Of a stretch of DNA of 64,000 nucleotides, positions 44,964-54,177 are shown one piece after another (the stretch's first letter is position 1; each line of letters begins with the position of its first letter). The stretch comes from Halobellus rarus (GTDB lineage Archaea > Halobacteriota > Halobacteria > Halobacteriales > Haloferacaceae), in contig NZ_JANHDI010000008.1 in the NCBI RefSeq assembly GCF_024494595.1, positions 81,527 to 145,526 on the forward strand, in the 5' to 3' direction. The translations under genes were made by a program, and so were the position numbers. Below the pieces are notes generated by a model. The model was given only the letters and a program-made list of their open reading frames with translations, was not told where the DNA came from and searched no databases.

Positions 44964-46763
44964 ATGTGTGGGATCATCGGCTACATCGGCCCAGAAGAGA
45001 CAGGACGCATCGTCCATCAGGGACTCAAAAACCTCGAATATCGGGGATACGACTCAGCGGGAATCGCTCTTGTCGACGACACGATCACCCTTGCCAAGAC
45101 TGAAGGCCAGGTGGATGAGCTCACGGCACCACGCGCGGACGGCGCAACGGCTGGGATCGGTCACACACGCTGGAGTACCCACGGCGAGCCAACCGAAACG
45201 AACGCTCACCCGCATACTGACTGCACTGGAGAGGTCGCGGTCGTGCATAATGGTATCATCGAGAACTACGAGGCGCTGAAAGCGGAACTCAGCGACACGC
45301 ACGTCTTCGAGAGCGAGACCGACACCGAGGTGATTCCCCACTTCATCGAGACCCAGCTTGAGGATGGAGTCTCCCTTTTGAGCGCGGTCCAGCGGACGAC
45401 CCACCAACTCGAGGGCAGTTACGCGATCGCCGTGACGGCGGCCGGTCACGAGGGGATCGTTGTCGCACGCCGGGACAGTCCGCTCCTACTCGGCCACGGC
45501 GACGACGCGACATACGTCGGCAGCGACGCCACCGCGTTCATCGAGCACACGAACCGCGTGACGTACCTCGAATCAGGCGATATCGCCCGGATTACCCCGG
45601 ACGAGGTCGCGATCTACAACGACGGCGAGCGGATCGAACGTGAAACGGAAACGCTGGAGTGGGACGCCGAGGCGGCGGGCAAGAGCGGCTACGAGCACTA
45701 TATGCTCAAAGAAATCCACGAACAACCGCGTGCGCTTCGGCAGGCGATCTCGGGTCGGATTGACGAGTTTGCGACCAGTGTCGATCTCGACGTGGCGCTG
45801 CCCGAAGAATATCTCCGGTCGGTCGACGAGATACAGATCGTCGCCTGCGGCACCTCCTATCACGCTGGATTGTACGCAAAGGGGCTCCTCGAACCCCACG
45901 CGGACGTCCGGGTGACTGTTCACTTGGCGAGCGAATACGCGTTTACCGAGGACCGCGATCCGTGGCGGACGCTCGTAGTTGCGATCACCCAAAGCGGCGA
46001 GACGGCCGATACGCTCTCTGCGCTCCGGGACGCCTCCCGTGCCGGCGCACGCACGCTCGCGCTGACGAATACGCTGGGGAGTACCGTCACGCGTGATGCC
46101 GACGACACCGTCTTCATTCGGGCCGGCCCGGAGATCGGCGTCGCGGCGACCAAGACGTTCGTCTCCCAGGTTGCGACTGCCGCGCTCCTCACGGTTCACC
46201 TAGGCCAGGTCCGCGATACTCTCACGTCGGAGGCCGCAACTGAACTCCTCGAAAGCCTCCGAGACCTTCCGGGTGCGGTCCAGCAGGTCCTCGACCGAGA
46301 AGCTACGATCAAACGTGCCGCCGAGACGTATACCGACAGCGAGGCGTTCTTTTATATTGGGCGGCAGGCCGGGTATCCGGTCGCTCTCGAGAGTGCACTC
46401 AAACTCAAGGAGATTTCCTACGACCACGCGGAGGGATTCGCCGCCGGTGAACTGAAACACGGCCCGCTCGCATTAGTTACCCCGGATACGCCCGTGATCG
46501 CGATCCTTACCGAAGAGGCCGCGGCCGAAAAGACCATTCATAACGTCAAGGAAGTTGAATCTCGCGGGGCTCCCGTGATCGGAGTGACGAGCGATCCGGT
46601 GACGACCGACGTCGCCAGCACCTTCGAGATTCCGTCGTGCGGGCCGTTGGAGCCGGTCGTTGCGAATGTCGCGCTCCAGCTGTTTGCGTATCACGTCGCA
46701 AATGAGAAGGGCAGACCGATCGATAAACCGCGAAACCTTGCAAAGAGTGTCACCGTCGAGTGA
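44964..46763 (+). CDS. glmS: Glutamine-fructose-6-phosphate aminotransferase
   Basis: A 599-residue GlmS, which makes glucosamine-6-phosphate from fructose-6-phosphate and glutamine. The nucleophile is Cys2 in MCGIIGYIGPEET; GHTRWSTHGEPTETNAHPH and VVHNGIIENYE are glutaminase landmarks. Two SIS isomerase domains follow, with IVACGTSYHAGLYAKGLLE, ITQSGETADTL and YDHAEGFAAGELKHGPLALV. The end DKPRNLAKSVTVE is canonical. Full length and intact. It feeds amino sugars into the surrounding nucleotide-sugar pathways. Confidence 0.97.
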   Translation: MCGIIGYIGPEETGRIVHQGLKNLEYRGYDSAGIALVDDTITLAKTEGQVDELTAPRADGATAGIGHTRWSTHGEPTETNAHPHTDCTGEVAVVHNGIIENYEALKAELSDTHVFESETDTEVIPHFIETQLEDGVSLLSAVQRTTHQLEGSYAIAVTAAGHEGIVVARRDSPLLLGHGDDATYVGSDATAFIEHTNRVTYLESGDIARITPDEVAIYNDGERIERETETLEWDAEAAGKSGYEHYMLKEIHEQPRALRQAISGRIDEFATSVDLDVALPEEYLRSVDEIQIVACGTSYHAGLYAKGLLEPHADVRVTVHLASEYAFTEDRDPWRTLVVAITQSGETADTLSALRDASRAGARTLALTNTLGSTVTRDADDTVFIRAGPEIGVAATKTFVSQVATAALLTVHLGQVRDTLTSEAATELLESLRDLPGAVQQVLDREATIKRAAETYTDSEAFFYIGRQAGYPVALESALKLKEISYDHAEGFAAGELKHGPLALVTPDTPVIAILTEEAAAEKTIHNVKEVESRGAPVIGVTSDPVTTDVASTFEIPSCGPLEPVVANVALQLFAYHVANEKGRPIDKPRNLAKSVTVE

Positions 46764-46896
46764 CAGCGTCCGTTCGTCTACTGTCGGCTGTGGCGCGGAT
46801 CGACTCCATATGGTGGGCGCACACACGCTGTGAAACGGTATCGTTTTACTCTCTGATTGATTGGCCGATACTAATGCCACGCTCTGGAGGTCACAG

Positions 46897-47994
46897 ATGG
46901 AGTTGATCGACGACGATGGGAACCTCTTTGGGGTGGTCAACGTCGTCGATGCGCTCGTCGTGCTCCTGGTTGTCGCGGTGATTACGGCCGGTGTTATGTT
47001 CGTCTTCGCGGATGATCCAGCGCCGGAACCCGAGACAGCGACGACGTACGCGACACTGGATCTCGGCACGCAGCCAGACTACATTGTATCTGCGATCAAC
47101 GAGGGTGACACGTACAACCCTGATGACTCCTCACAGCTTAGGATCACGGATGTTCATCTCACCCCCCAACACGACAATGTCCGAGTGCTCCTCCGTGTCG
47201 AGTTGACGGGCGAGGTGACAGACGAAAGCCTCACGTACGCGAATGCGCCGCCGCGACTGGGACGTACACTCGGTATCTCGACGGATCTCTACGAGGTTGA
47301 TGGGCAGATTCGTGCCGTCGGCGAGAGCGATACGCTCGCGACGGAGTCTACGACGGTTATCCTCCGCCAAACAATGAACGCTGACGAGGCTGATGCCGTG
47401 ACATCGGGTGACGAGATTCGTGTTGGTGGTCGGACCGTCGCGACTATCGAGGATGTGGCCGCGTACGCGACGAACGATCCAACCCAGCGGCGGGTCTTCG
47501 TCGCGGCGAATCTGACGACACACCGTCAACAGGATGATTGGCGCTTTGGTGGGGTGCCGGTGAACCGTGGACAGCAGATCGTCCTTCCGACCGCGGAGTA
47601 TACAATTCGGGGAACCATCGAACGGATCGGCGGCGATCTGCAACTCGGCGAGCCTACGAGGCGAACCGTGACACTCCGTATGAACGAGGTGAATGCAGAT
47701 ATCGCCGACAGTATCCTGCCTGGAATGACCGAACGCGTGGGCGACCGAACCGTCGCTCGCGTCACCGAAGTGGAAACGGAGCCGTCACTCATCATCGCGA
47801 CTGGTGAAGACGGATCCCTTAATGTTGCTGATCATCCGACCGATCGTGAGGTGACACTCACGGCTGACTTACTCGTTCGCGAGACGAGTTCAGGCACCCA
47901 ATTCAAGGCCGAACCCATCCGTGTCGGATCACGAGTGACGCTCGATCTCGGGACGGTGACCGTCGAGGCGACAGTGATCAACGTCGGTGAGTAA
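46897..47994 (+). CDS. DUF4330-family membrane-anchored protein
   Basis: A 365-residue protein. I chose the ATG at 46897, which follows a GGAGG ribosome site and begins MELIDDDGNLFGVVNVVDAL, the usual DUF4330 opening. One membrane helix (~15-36) then leads to a long outer region with repeated modules that each contain a V-x-x-G-x-x-I/V-type beta pattern (for example DEIRVGGRTVATIEDV and ERVGDRTVARVTEV). Function is unknown. It forms an operon with the next gene and lies beside UppP and STT3, so a role in envelope or glycan handling is plausible. Confidence 0.75.
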   Translation: MELIDDDGNLFGVVNVVDALVVLLVVAVITAGVMFVFADDPAPEPETATTYATLDLGTQPDYIVSAINEGDTYNPDDSSQLRITDVHLTPQHDNVRVLLRVELTGEVTDESLTYANAPPRLGRTLGISTDLYEVDGQIRAVGESDTLATESTTVILRQTMNADEADAVTSGDEIRVGGRTVATIEDVAAYATNDPTQRRVFVAANLTTHRQQDDWRFGGVPVNRGQQIVLPTAEYTIRGTIERIGGDLQLGEPTRRTVTLRMNEVNADIADSILPGMTERVGDRTVARVTEVETEPSLIIATGEDGSLNVADHPTDREVTLTADLLVRETSSGTQFKAEPIRVGSRVTLDLGTVTVEATVINVGE

Positions 47995-47996
47995 CG

Positions 47997-48614
47997 GTGA
48001 CGGAACCCTCGGATCCGCGATCGGCCGGTGAAGCGATACGGCAGGCGGCCACGCGGGCAGTCTCCGGGTCCCGTGTCGTCGGCGCCGTGCAATCGGGGAC
48101 GGCTCAGATCAGACGCTACGTCCGTACTTCGTTCCTCTATCAGTGGCTTACGGCGGAACCGGATCCAGAGGTGATCGTGATCGACCTGCGCGAGACGTGG
48201 ACGGTGAGTCCGTTTCTCAGTGTACTTGATCGAATCATCTCCGAGTTGAACCGTGCACTCGATTCCTCACGGATCGGTTCGCTCGCTACCGCGGCGGGGA
48301 CGGCGGTACGGGCGACCCCGCTTCGTGTGCTCGGCTTCGTATTGACGGCACTCGGGGCGACAGTCGCGATTGGAACGCTACTGACGACGGGCGCGACGAC
48401 GGGGCTCATAATCGGACTCGTCGTGATACTCTCCGGGGCGGTCGCAACTCGGGACGAACGGGACTGGAAAACACTCAGTGAAACGCAGACCGTCGAATGG
48501 CTCCGGCGGGTCTTCGAGCCGCCAGCTCCGCCAGAAAACACAGCAGACCACGACTCGACTGACGACAACTCTGAGAACACCGACCGATCTGCGGACTCCA
48601 ACGAACTGGAGTGA
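47997..48614 (+). CDS. Haloarchaeal membrane protein of unknown function
   Basis: A 205-residue protein starting at GTG, 2 bases after the DUF4330 stop. It has a soluble N-terminal part including TAEPDPEVIVIDLRETWTVS, two adjacent membrane helices (~105-150), then ERDWKTLSETQTVEWLRRVF and a disordered acidic tail. I do not recognise a named family. The close spacing marks it as the partner of the DUF4330 protein. Confidence 0.6.
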   Translation: MTEPSDPRSAGEAIRQAATRAVSGSRVVGAVQSGTAQIRRYVRTSFLYQWLTAEPDPEVIVIDLRETWTVSPFLSVLDRIISELNRALDSSRIGSLATAAGTAVRATPLRVLGFVLTALGATVAIGTLLTTGATTGLIIGLVVILSGAVATRDERDWKTLSETQTVEWLRRVFEPPAPPENTADHDSTDDNSENTDRSADSNELE

Positions 48615-48680
48615 CTGCTTTCCTCCCTTGACGGGACCCAACAGTGCGTCTGTCTTCGACTGCTCGCCGAAAAACGAACC

Positions 48681-48690
48681 CTCTTTTAAC
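48681..48690 (+). promoter_or_regulatory. TATA-like element of the UppP gene
   Basis: CTCTTTTAAC is centred about 24 bases before an ATG at 48710. This points to translation from 48710, where the fifth codon is TAG. Confidence 0.45.
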
Positions 48691-48736
48691 TGGACCGTCC
48701 GGTCTTCGTATGGTCCAGTCGTAGCTCCTCGCAGTC

Positions 48737-49522
48737 GTGATCGGGGCCCTCCAGGGGATCTTCGAGTGGCTCCCCATCTCGAGTGAGGGAAATATCACCG
48801 TCGTTCTCACTGCGCTCGGTCAGAATCCGACAGCAGCCGTCAGCTATGCGCTCTTTCTGCATCTCGGAACGGCTGTTTCGGCGACGGTCTACTATCGAAA
48901 CGAACTGCGTGGCGTTCTCGAAACGGTTCCATCTTTGGAGCTTCGTCGTCCCTTCTCGTCGTCGCCCACCGCTGCGTTTCTCGGCGTAGCGACGATTGCC
49001 TCCGGAGTCACAGGTCTTGCCGCGTACGCGGCGCTCGAACGGCTCGTTACGGCCTTTACCGGTGGCGTGTTTATCGTGGTCATCGGCGTTTTTCTCGTGT
49101 TTACGGGCATTCTCCAGCGCGTATCTTCGGCAGCAGCCCTTGGTGACAAGGACACGCCCGATTTCTTAGATGCCCTTCTTGTTGGTAGTTTGCAGGGGCT
49201 TGCGATTCTCCCAGGTGTTTCTCGGTCGGGCGTCACGACCAGCGTGCTGCTGTTTCGCAGTCACGATGGCCAAACATCGTTTCAGCTCTCGTTTCTGCTT
49301 TCGATTCCAGCCGCTCTCGGTGGGGGACTCTTGGCGGCCCCCGATACCGGTCTCGTAGGAGTCTCAGCTGACACAGCGCTGCTCGCACTCGGGACTGCAG
49401 CAGTTGTCGGATACCTAACTATCGATGTGCTGATGCGTGTCGTCCGTCGCGTCTCCTTTTGGCTCGTCTGTCTCGGCCTTGGAGCGCTCGCCATCCTCGG
49501 TGGACTTCTAATCGTGTTCTAG
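48737..49522 (+). CDS. uppP: Undecaprenyl/dolichyl-diphosphate phosphatase (UppP/BacA family), start region damaged
   Basis: A 261-residue membrane phosphatase from the GTG at 48737; it recycles the polyprenyl diphosphate left after glycan transfer. GALQGIFEWLPISSEGN and LPGVSRSGVTTS are the two catalytic motifs, and about eight helices are present. The natural start seems to be ATG 48710: the codons from there read MVQS, TAG, LLAVVIGALQG, so a stop interrupts the expected first helix. Either the GTG now serves as start, losing about nine residues, or expression is impaired. Confidence 0.8.
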   Translation: MIGALQGIFEWLPISSEGNITVVLTALGQNPTAAVSYALFLHLGTAVSATVYYRNELRGVLETVPSLELRRPFSSSPTAAFLGVATIASGVTGLAAYAALERLVTAFTGGVFIVVIGVFLVFTGILQRVSSAAALGDKDTPDFLDALLVGSLQGLAILPGVSRSGVTTSVLLFRSHDGQTSFQLSFLLSIPAALGGGLLAAPDTGLVGVSADTALLALGTAAVVGYLTIDVLMRVVRRVSFWLVCLGLGALAILGGLLIVF

Positions 49523-49528
49523 CCGCTA

Positions 49529-52489
49529 CTACGCGCTCGGTACTGCCGTGGCGTTACGGATTTCACCAGTAAACCCACCGCCACCTGGGAGCGAACCGAT
49601 GGCGAACGAGCTCTGACGTGGTACCGACCCGTCGTATTGATCCTCTCCGACAAGGCGTCCGTCGAGGTAGAGCCGCACTGCCGTGCCTTCGCGGACGAGT
49701 TTCGCGGTGTGCCAGGCCCCGTCATCCACGCGCGGACCGGTTACTCGCCCGACCCGCTCACCGTTGCCGACGATTCCGACGAGGTGCCCTTGGCTCAGCG
49801 CCACTTGGAAGCCGCTGGTATTCCTAAATGGGGAGGATGGTGCAGTCCCCGCAATTCGCGGATACTGGACATCGTCTACGTAGTCGACGCCCTCCTGAGT
49901 CCGGAATGTCACACTGAGTGTGAAGTCCCCCGCTGGTGTGAACGATTGCTCGCCTGCGAAGCGAACTGAATCATCACCGTCGAACGAGAGGCCCGAATCC
50001 GTCCAAGTCGCACCCTGAATCCGGCCGTGGTGTCCACCGCGAACATCGAATGCTACGTCCCCAGAACTGGCGTTCAACGGCCAGTGTGCACGCTCTCCGA
50101 CCGGAGAGGCGAAGGAACCACTTTGGACAGCGTCCTCGGACACGTCCGTCTGTCCACTGCCGAGCGTGTACGTCCCGTTGTACGGAACCTGCACCGCATA
50201 CCACCCGTTTGCGGTGGCGGTAACGCGGCGCTCGTAAGTGTGGCTCTCCTCGCCGACGTCGAACGTCGTACGAACGGTTTGTGTTTCCCCGGGTGTTCCG
50301 TGCCCGACGACCGTAGCCCCAGGCACGAGTTCGTACACTTTCCGCTCCTCGTTCGCGTATATGGCCCGATAGTGTGACACGCCGGAGACGTCCGCCGTGG
50401 CGCTCCCCCAGTTTGCCCAGAGGCGCGATTGCATCACTTCGGACGGGACGTCCGTCTCGCTTTCCGTCGGTCCGACGACTACGTACCCGGTCGGCTTCGC
50501 AGAGAGTTCTTCGTACCACTGCTCAGATTCAGTAGACCTGCGGAACGCCTCATAATTCTGCTCGGCATACCCATATGATCGGGAGTGCCCGCTGACGTGG
50601 TAGTTATACACCCTGTTGGATCCCCACTCGCTGAAGACGTAGTTCTCAGGCCACGTCGTGTTCGTCGCCGCCGCGTGCTCGTCGATCCCGATCGACGCCT
50701 CGAACGTGGCGTCCTCAGTAACGAGGTCCTGTGTCCCGCTAGCCGTCTGGAGGCCACCGAACCCGCCCACTAGAAGAAACAGCGCGACGATCGTGACTAC
50801 TGCTCGGCGCTCCGGGAGCGATAGCGATGGCACCGCAATTGTCTCGCCTCTGAACTGGGCCCGTCCCGTCTCTTCTGCCGAGCCCGTTAGTTGCGGCGCC
50901 GAAAGCAGATCGACTGCCGCCAGCAGGTACACGAATCCGAGGCCGCCGAATATGGCTAGTACAATTCCGAACTGCCCGGCGAACCGAAGCTGAACCACCG
51001 ACGCAGCGAAGAACGTCCACCCATACGCGACGAGTGCGAGCCAGGCTGGCCGGTCCTCGTACCCGATGGAGTAGGTCACTCCGGCGAGCCCTGCCATCCC
51101 AAGGACGAAGGTGAATCCCAGATAGAACAGCGGTGTCGTGATGACGCCGTATTCCGGGCTGAACAGAGAGTACGCCTCGATGACCCCCGTCTGACTGAAC
51201 CGAACGAAGAACGCCACACCGTTGCGAACAGTCTCCCGCAGTCCCGGCAATCCGAACCAGACGACGGCTGCGATGAGCAACCCCCCGCCGATTTCGGCAG
51301 CGAGGACCCGGCGCGCGTCGATATCCCGCCGACGCGCCAGCACCCCGATCCCGACGACCGTCAGGGCGCCACCACACAGAAGCGCCGGAATAATGCTTCG
51401 GGCGAATCCTGACCAATCATAGAGCGTGTACGGAACGGCTGAAAGCACTGCCGACACTCCGAGACTCCCGAGGAACCACGCGTTCGCCTCTAGGGGTGAT
51501 CGCCCCGCCCTGACGTCGGTTGCGACCCGAGCCGTGATGTAGAACGCAAGTGGAAGTACCAGCAGTGGCCCGCCGCGCCAGGCGTGTACCTGTCCGGCGA
51601 TTCCGAGACTCAATGCAGCAGCACCGCTCAGCCGCCGTGGCGTGACGGTCCGCCAGTCACTTCTGTCACGGGCGAGACAGACGACTCCAAGGACCGTCAC
51701 CGCGAGCAGCAGGTAATCGAAGGCGTGGTGGTCGCTGTATCCCAGTGCCGATCGGTAGGCGACGATCGGCGTGACGGCGTAGATCGCGACGCTTGCGAGG
51801 CCGACGCGCGGGTCGTCAAACGCGACGACGGCCGTTTTGTAGACGAGCGCGCCCACGAGGACCGCAGCGACGACGGGATACCAGGCTAAGATCTGTCCGA
51901 CGACTGCTGTTCCGTCGCCGAAAAGCGTCGCTACCTTCCAGAGTGTAACGATCATCAGCGCTTCGTCCCCTTGACCAGTTACTGAACCCGGTATGGACTC
52001 CAGTGATGGATCCAGCTGTACCAGTTGATCGAGCCAAAACCGGTAGAAGTACGGGTCGTTTCCGAGGAGAACGATATGTTCTCCGCGGAACACAGCATTC
52101 CACGAGAACGCTATCCGCATCACGACGACAAATGCGAGCGTGCCCACGAGCGCGCCGAGCAGAACCCGATCCGCGTTCGCGAGGCGCGTTCTGGATCTGG
52201 AGAGGTCAATCGAAACGCTCGATGCCTCGTCGGTGTCGTTTTCGACGATTTCGTCTTCGTCACCGTCGAGGACAGCACGGACCGCCGCCCGATTGCGCAG
52301 CCGATACTGTCCGTCGGCTTTTTCGACGATATCAGCCGCGACGAGTTCACCGAACTCCCCGGAGTCCAACGGGATGTCGTCGAACTCCCAGGGACCGTCA
52401 TCGTCGACGTCGAGGAGGGCACGGAGGTCGTCCTCGAGATCTGGACGGTCCTCCAGTAGGTCGGCGGTTGCCGACCGGACGTCAGTCAT
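49529..52489 (-). CDS. STT3/AglB-type oligosaccharyltransferase with N-terminal winged-helix-like and C-terminal LamG-like domains
   Basis: A 986-residue membrane enzyme expected to move the lipid-linked glycan onto Asn of surface proteins. Residues 1-100 form an acidic, winged-helix-like leader. Helices start at about 108. Metal-site features are present: LLGNDPYFYR (Asp145), YSDHHAFDYL (Asp253) and SQTGVIEAYS (Glu438). The usual WWDYG sequon-binding motif is not found; the matching place reads YVFSEWGSNRV (621-625 is EWGSN). From about residue 798 to the end is a LamG/concanavalin-like jelly roll with FDGDDSVRF and DDGAWHTAKLVREG. It may be a divergent or specialised paralog of AglB. Confidence 0.88.
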   Translation of the reverse strand: MTDVRSATADLLEDRPDLEDDLRALLDVDDDGPWEFDDIPLDSGEFGELVAADIVEKADGQYRLRNRAAVRAVLDGDEDEIVENDTDEASSVSIDLSRSRTRLANADRVLLGALVGTLAFVVVMRIAFSWNAVFRGEHIVLLGNDPYFYRFWLDQLVQLDPSLESIPGSVTGQGDEALMIVTLWKVATLFGDGTAVVGQILAWYPVVAAVLVGALVYKTAVVAFDDPRVGLASVAIYAVTPIVAYRSALGYSDHHAFDYLLLAVTVLGVVCLARDRSDWRTVTPRRLSGAAALSLGIAGQVHAWRGGPLLVLPLAFYITARVATDVRAGRSPLEANAWFLGSLGVSAVLSAVPYTLYDWSGFARSIIPALLCGGALTVVGIGVLARRRDIDARRVLAAEIGGGLLIAAVVWFGLPGLRETVRNGVAFFVRFSQTGVIEAYSLFSPEYGVITTPLFYLGFTFVLGMAGLAGVTYSIGYEDRPAWLALVAYGWTFFAASVVQLRFAGQFGIVLAIFGGLGFVYLLAAVDLLSAPQLTGSAEETGRAQFRGETIAVPSLSLPERRAVVTIVALFLLVGGFGGLQTASGTQDLVTEDATFEASIGIDEHAAATNTTWPENYVFSEWGSNRVYNYHVSGHSRSYGYAEQNYEAFRRSTESEQWYEELSAKPTGYVVVGPTESETDVPSEVMQSRLWANWGSATADVSGVSHYRAIYANEERKVYELVPGATVVGHGTPGETQTVRTTFDVGEESHTYERRVTATANGWYAVQVPYNGTYTLGSGQTDVSEDAVQSGSFASPVGERAHWPLNASSGDVAFDVRGGHHGRIQGATWTDSGLSFDGDDSVRFAGEQSFTPAGDFTLSVTFRTQEGVDYVDDVQYPRIAGTAPSSPFRNTSGFQVALSQGHLVGIVGNGERVGRVTGPRVDDGAWHTAKLVREGTAVRLYLDGRLVGEDQYDGSVPRQSSFAIGSLPGGGGFTGEIRNATAVPSA

Positions 52490-52911
52490 AGATAAGCGGG
52501 GCCGTCGCGCCGACTAAAATCATTCGGAGCACCGTCCCCAGAACGAATGGTGTCGCCGTCGCCCTCGTTCTTCTAGTCTCGACCAAGAGTCATAGCTTGG
52601 AAATCTCTGTCCCTTGGATGTAGTGCTCATTTCGAGCGCCTCGATTATCGAGCTTTCGTTACCATTCATTCCGCTGGATGGACAGGGAGTCATAGAACGG
52701 TTGGCACACCTGTATTTCGGCTCCCAGAATCGCTCAGTGCAGTTCAATTATGAATTGGCTCTTTCAGTAAGTATCGTGGGGATGATGACGCCGACACCAA
52801 TGAGTATCGCCCACCGTATCCACGCGGTGTTGGTGAATTGTCCCGAGATGAGCCAGAGAGCCGTCCCCAGAACAACAAACAGGAGGGTAATACGGGTATC
52901 TTTGGAGACCA
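52490..52911. other. Intergenic gap with a dispersed repeat
   Basis: No clear gene. Bases 52683-52738 are an inverted near-copy of 25252-25307. On the minus strand both read about ERFWE, then KYRCANRSMTP, so the repeat is probably a piece of a gene or mobile element I cannot name. Confidence 0.45.
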
Positions 52912-52912
52912 T
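52748..52912 (-). CDS. Small two-helix membrane protein
   Basis: A 54-residue protein from the ATG at 52912: MVSKDTRITLLFVVLGTALW, a short polar turn QFTNTAWIRW, then a second helix and the end TERANS. Small two-helix proteins with an (S/V)-K/R-D-T-R start are common in haloarchaea; function is unknown. An upstream in-frame ATG would add nine residues. Confidence 0.45.
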   Translation of the reverse strand: MVSKDTRITLLFVVLGTALWLISGQFTNTAWIRWAILIGVGVIIPTILTERANS

Positions 52913-53127
52913 AATCTTTCGACTTGCTGCCAAGTACATTAGTCTTGTTCAGTACGTTCGCAAGCTCGCTCTCACGGCTGATTCGGCTTCGATATCGTGG
53001 AATGAATACCGTAGTACGAGTTCTATGATTCCCCTTGATACGCTCTATCGGCGAAATGAACTGTACGGAATGTGGCGCGAATTCTTCGATGGTGGTGAGT
53101 TCAAAGCCGCGCCGAAAACCGGCTAAC

Positions 53128-53223
53128 TTACTCTTCGTCGTCGTCAGCGCGCGCCTCGTAGTGCTCGCTGTTTTCTTCGACGTCACGACCCATCTCTTTC
53201 TCGGAATCCCGGTACATCGGCAT
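53128..53223 (-). CDS. Possible small acidic protein
   Basis: A 31-codon frame, MPMYRDSEKEMGRDVEENSE then HYEARADDDEE. Codon use (GAC, GAA, GCG) and composition are typically haloarchaeal. No family is recognised. A Cys-containing frame on the opposite strand (MNCTECGANSS, from 53056) is the alternative reading. Confidence 0.3.
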   Translation of the reverse strand: MPMYRDSEKEMGRDVEENSEHYEARADDDEE

Positions 53224-53354
53224 AATCTAATATAATCATTGCCCGGATTCATTTGTTGTGCTTGTCGGACTCTCTCCGTGAACCTGGACCAAATCTACCC
53301 AGATTCGACCTTGATCGAAAAACACCAAGTAGACACATTAGCAAGCTGACCGAA

Positions 53355-53598
53355 ATGAGCTATCTGGATGATATTCAAGAGCAAATCCAGCGAAACGCAG
53401 TCACCTCAGGCTCTGTTTCAGAAGTATTTGATCAGTACGATGTCGAAGTTGCCGGAGATGAAGTGAGAAAGGCGGCTCTTCTCCATAATTACTTTTACTA
53501 CTATGTCGACTTTGAGTGGCGAGATGATCGCGATCTCCGTTCAGTTCCTGAAACTATAGAAATCGGTGGGAACTGCGAAGAGCAGACGATCGCCTTAG
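53355..53598 (+). pseudogene. Transglutaminase-like gene, 5' part (interrupted by IS605 element)
   Basis: It begins MSYLDDIQEQIQRNAVTSGS and runs to EIGGNCEEQTIALA, whose Cys in the NCEEQ context fits the transglutaminase-like (papain-fold) active site. The coding sequence stops at base 53598 where the IS605 element begins. Joined to 55437-55774 it forms one 193-residue frame. The following gene on the other strand is also transglutaminase-like. Confidence 0.75.
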
Positions 53599-53769
53599 CT
53601 GGATATAGGCGCTAAGCCCCCACCCTCAACGGAGCGACCGAAGGGAGCGGAGTAGGGTGGGGATACAGCGCCGTCATCATCTGTTCATACAGCGATACGG
53701 TTGCAGGCCCACAGGCCCACGTAGTCGCAACATTTTTTCATTGGGGTCCCGTATAACAGTACGAACCCA

Positions 53770-54177
53770 ATGGAATACGACCTCGATTCGGGAGCGCATT
53801 CGACGTACTCCCTGCACTACCACCTGATACTCACCACGAAGTATCGGCGCGGAGTACTAACCGAGGAGCGAACCCAATTCATTCGTGGGGTTATCAGCGG
53901 GTTCACGGATAAGTACGGCGTCGAACTGACGAACCTCGACGGAGAGGACGACCACGTTCACATCCTGTTCCGAGCGAAACCAACCACAGACCTCGTGAAG
54001 TTCATCAACACGGTCAAGGGCGCGACCGCCCGCCGTATCCGTAACGAGTACGAGGATGAACTGAAAACCGAACTGTGGGGCGACTCGTTCTGGAACGACT
54101 CGTACTGCCTCATCTCGACGGGGCAGGTGTCGCTGGATGTGCTGAAACAGTACGTCGAAGACCAGCGGGAGAGCTGA
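53770..54177 (+). CDS. tnpA: IS200-type HUH transposase TnpA
   Basis: A 135-residue Y1 transposase that cuts and rejoins single-stranded ends. The metal-binding HUH motif is EDDHVHILFR (His62 and His64), and the nucleophile is Tyr128 in LDVLKQYVEDQ. YSLHYHLILTTKYRR is the usual opening. All essential residues are present. Its stop overlaps the tnpB start by one base (TGATG). It might also move the tnpA-less relative at 11117, whose ends are similar. Confidence 0.95.
   Translation: MEYDLDSGAHSTYSLHYHLILTTKYRRGVLTEERTQFIRGVISGFTDKYGVELTNLDGEDDHVHILFRAKPTTDLVKFINTVKGATARRIRNEYEDELKTELWGDSFWNDSYCLISTGQVSLDVLKQYVEDQRES

Noticed and set aside
46861..46896. Earlier TTG start for the DUF4330 gene
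   Set aside because: The ATG at 46897 has a GGAGG 6 bases upstream and gives the family's usual N-terminus; the extension is not conserved-looking.
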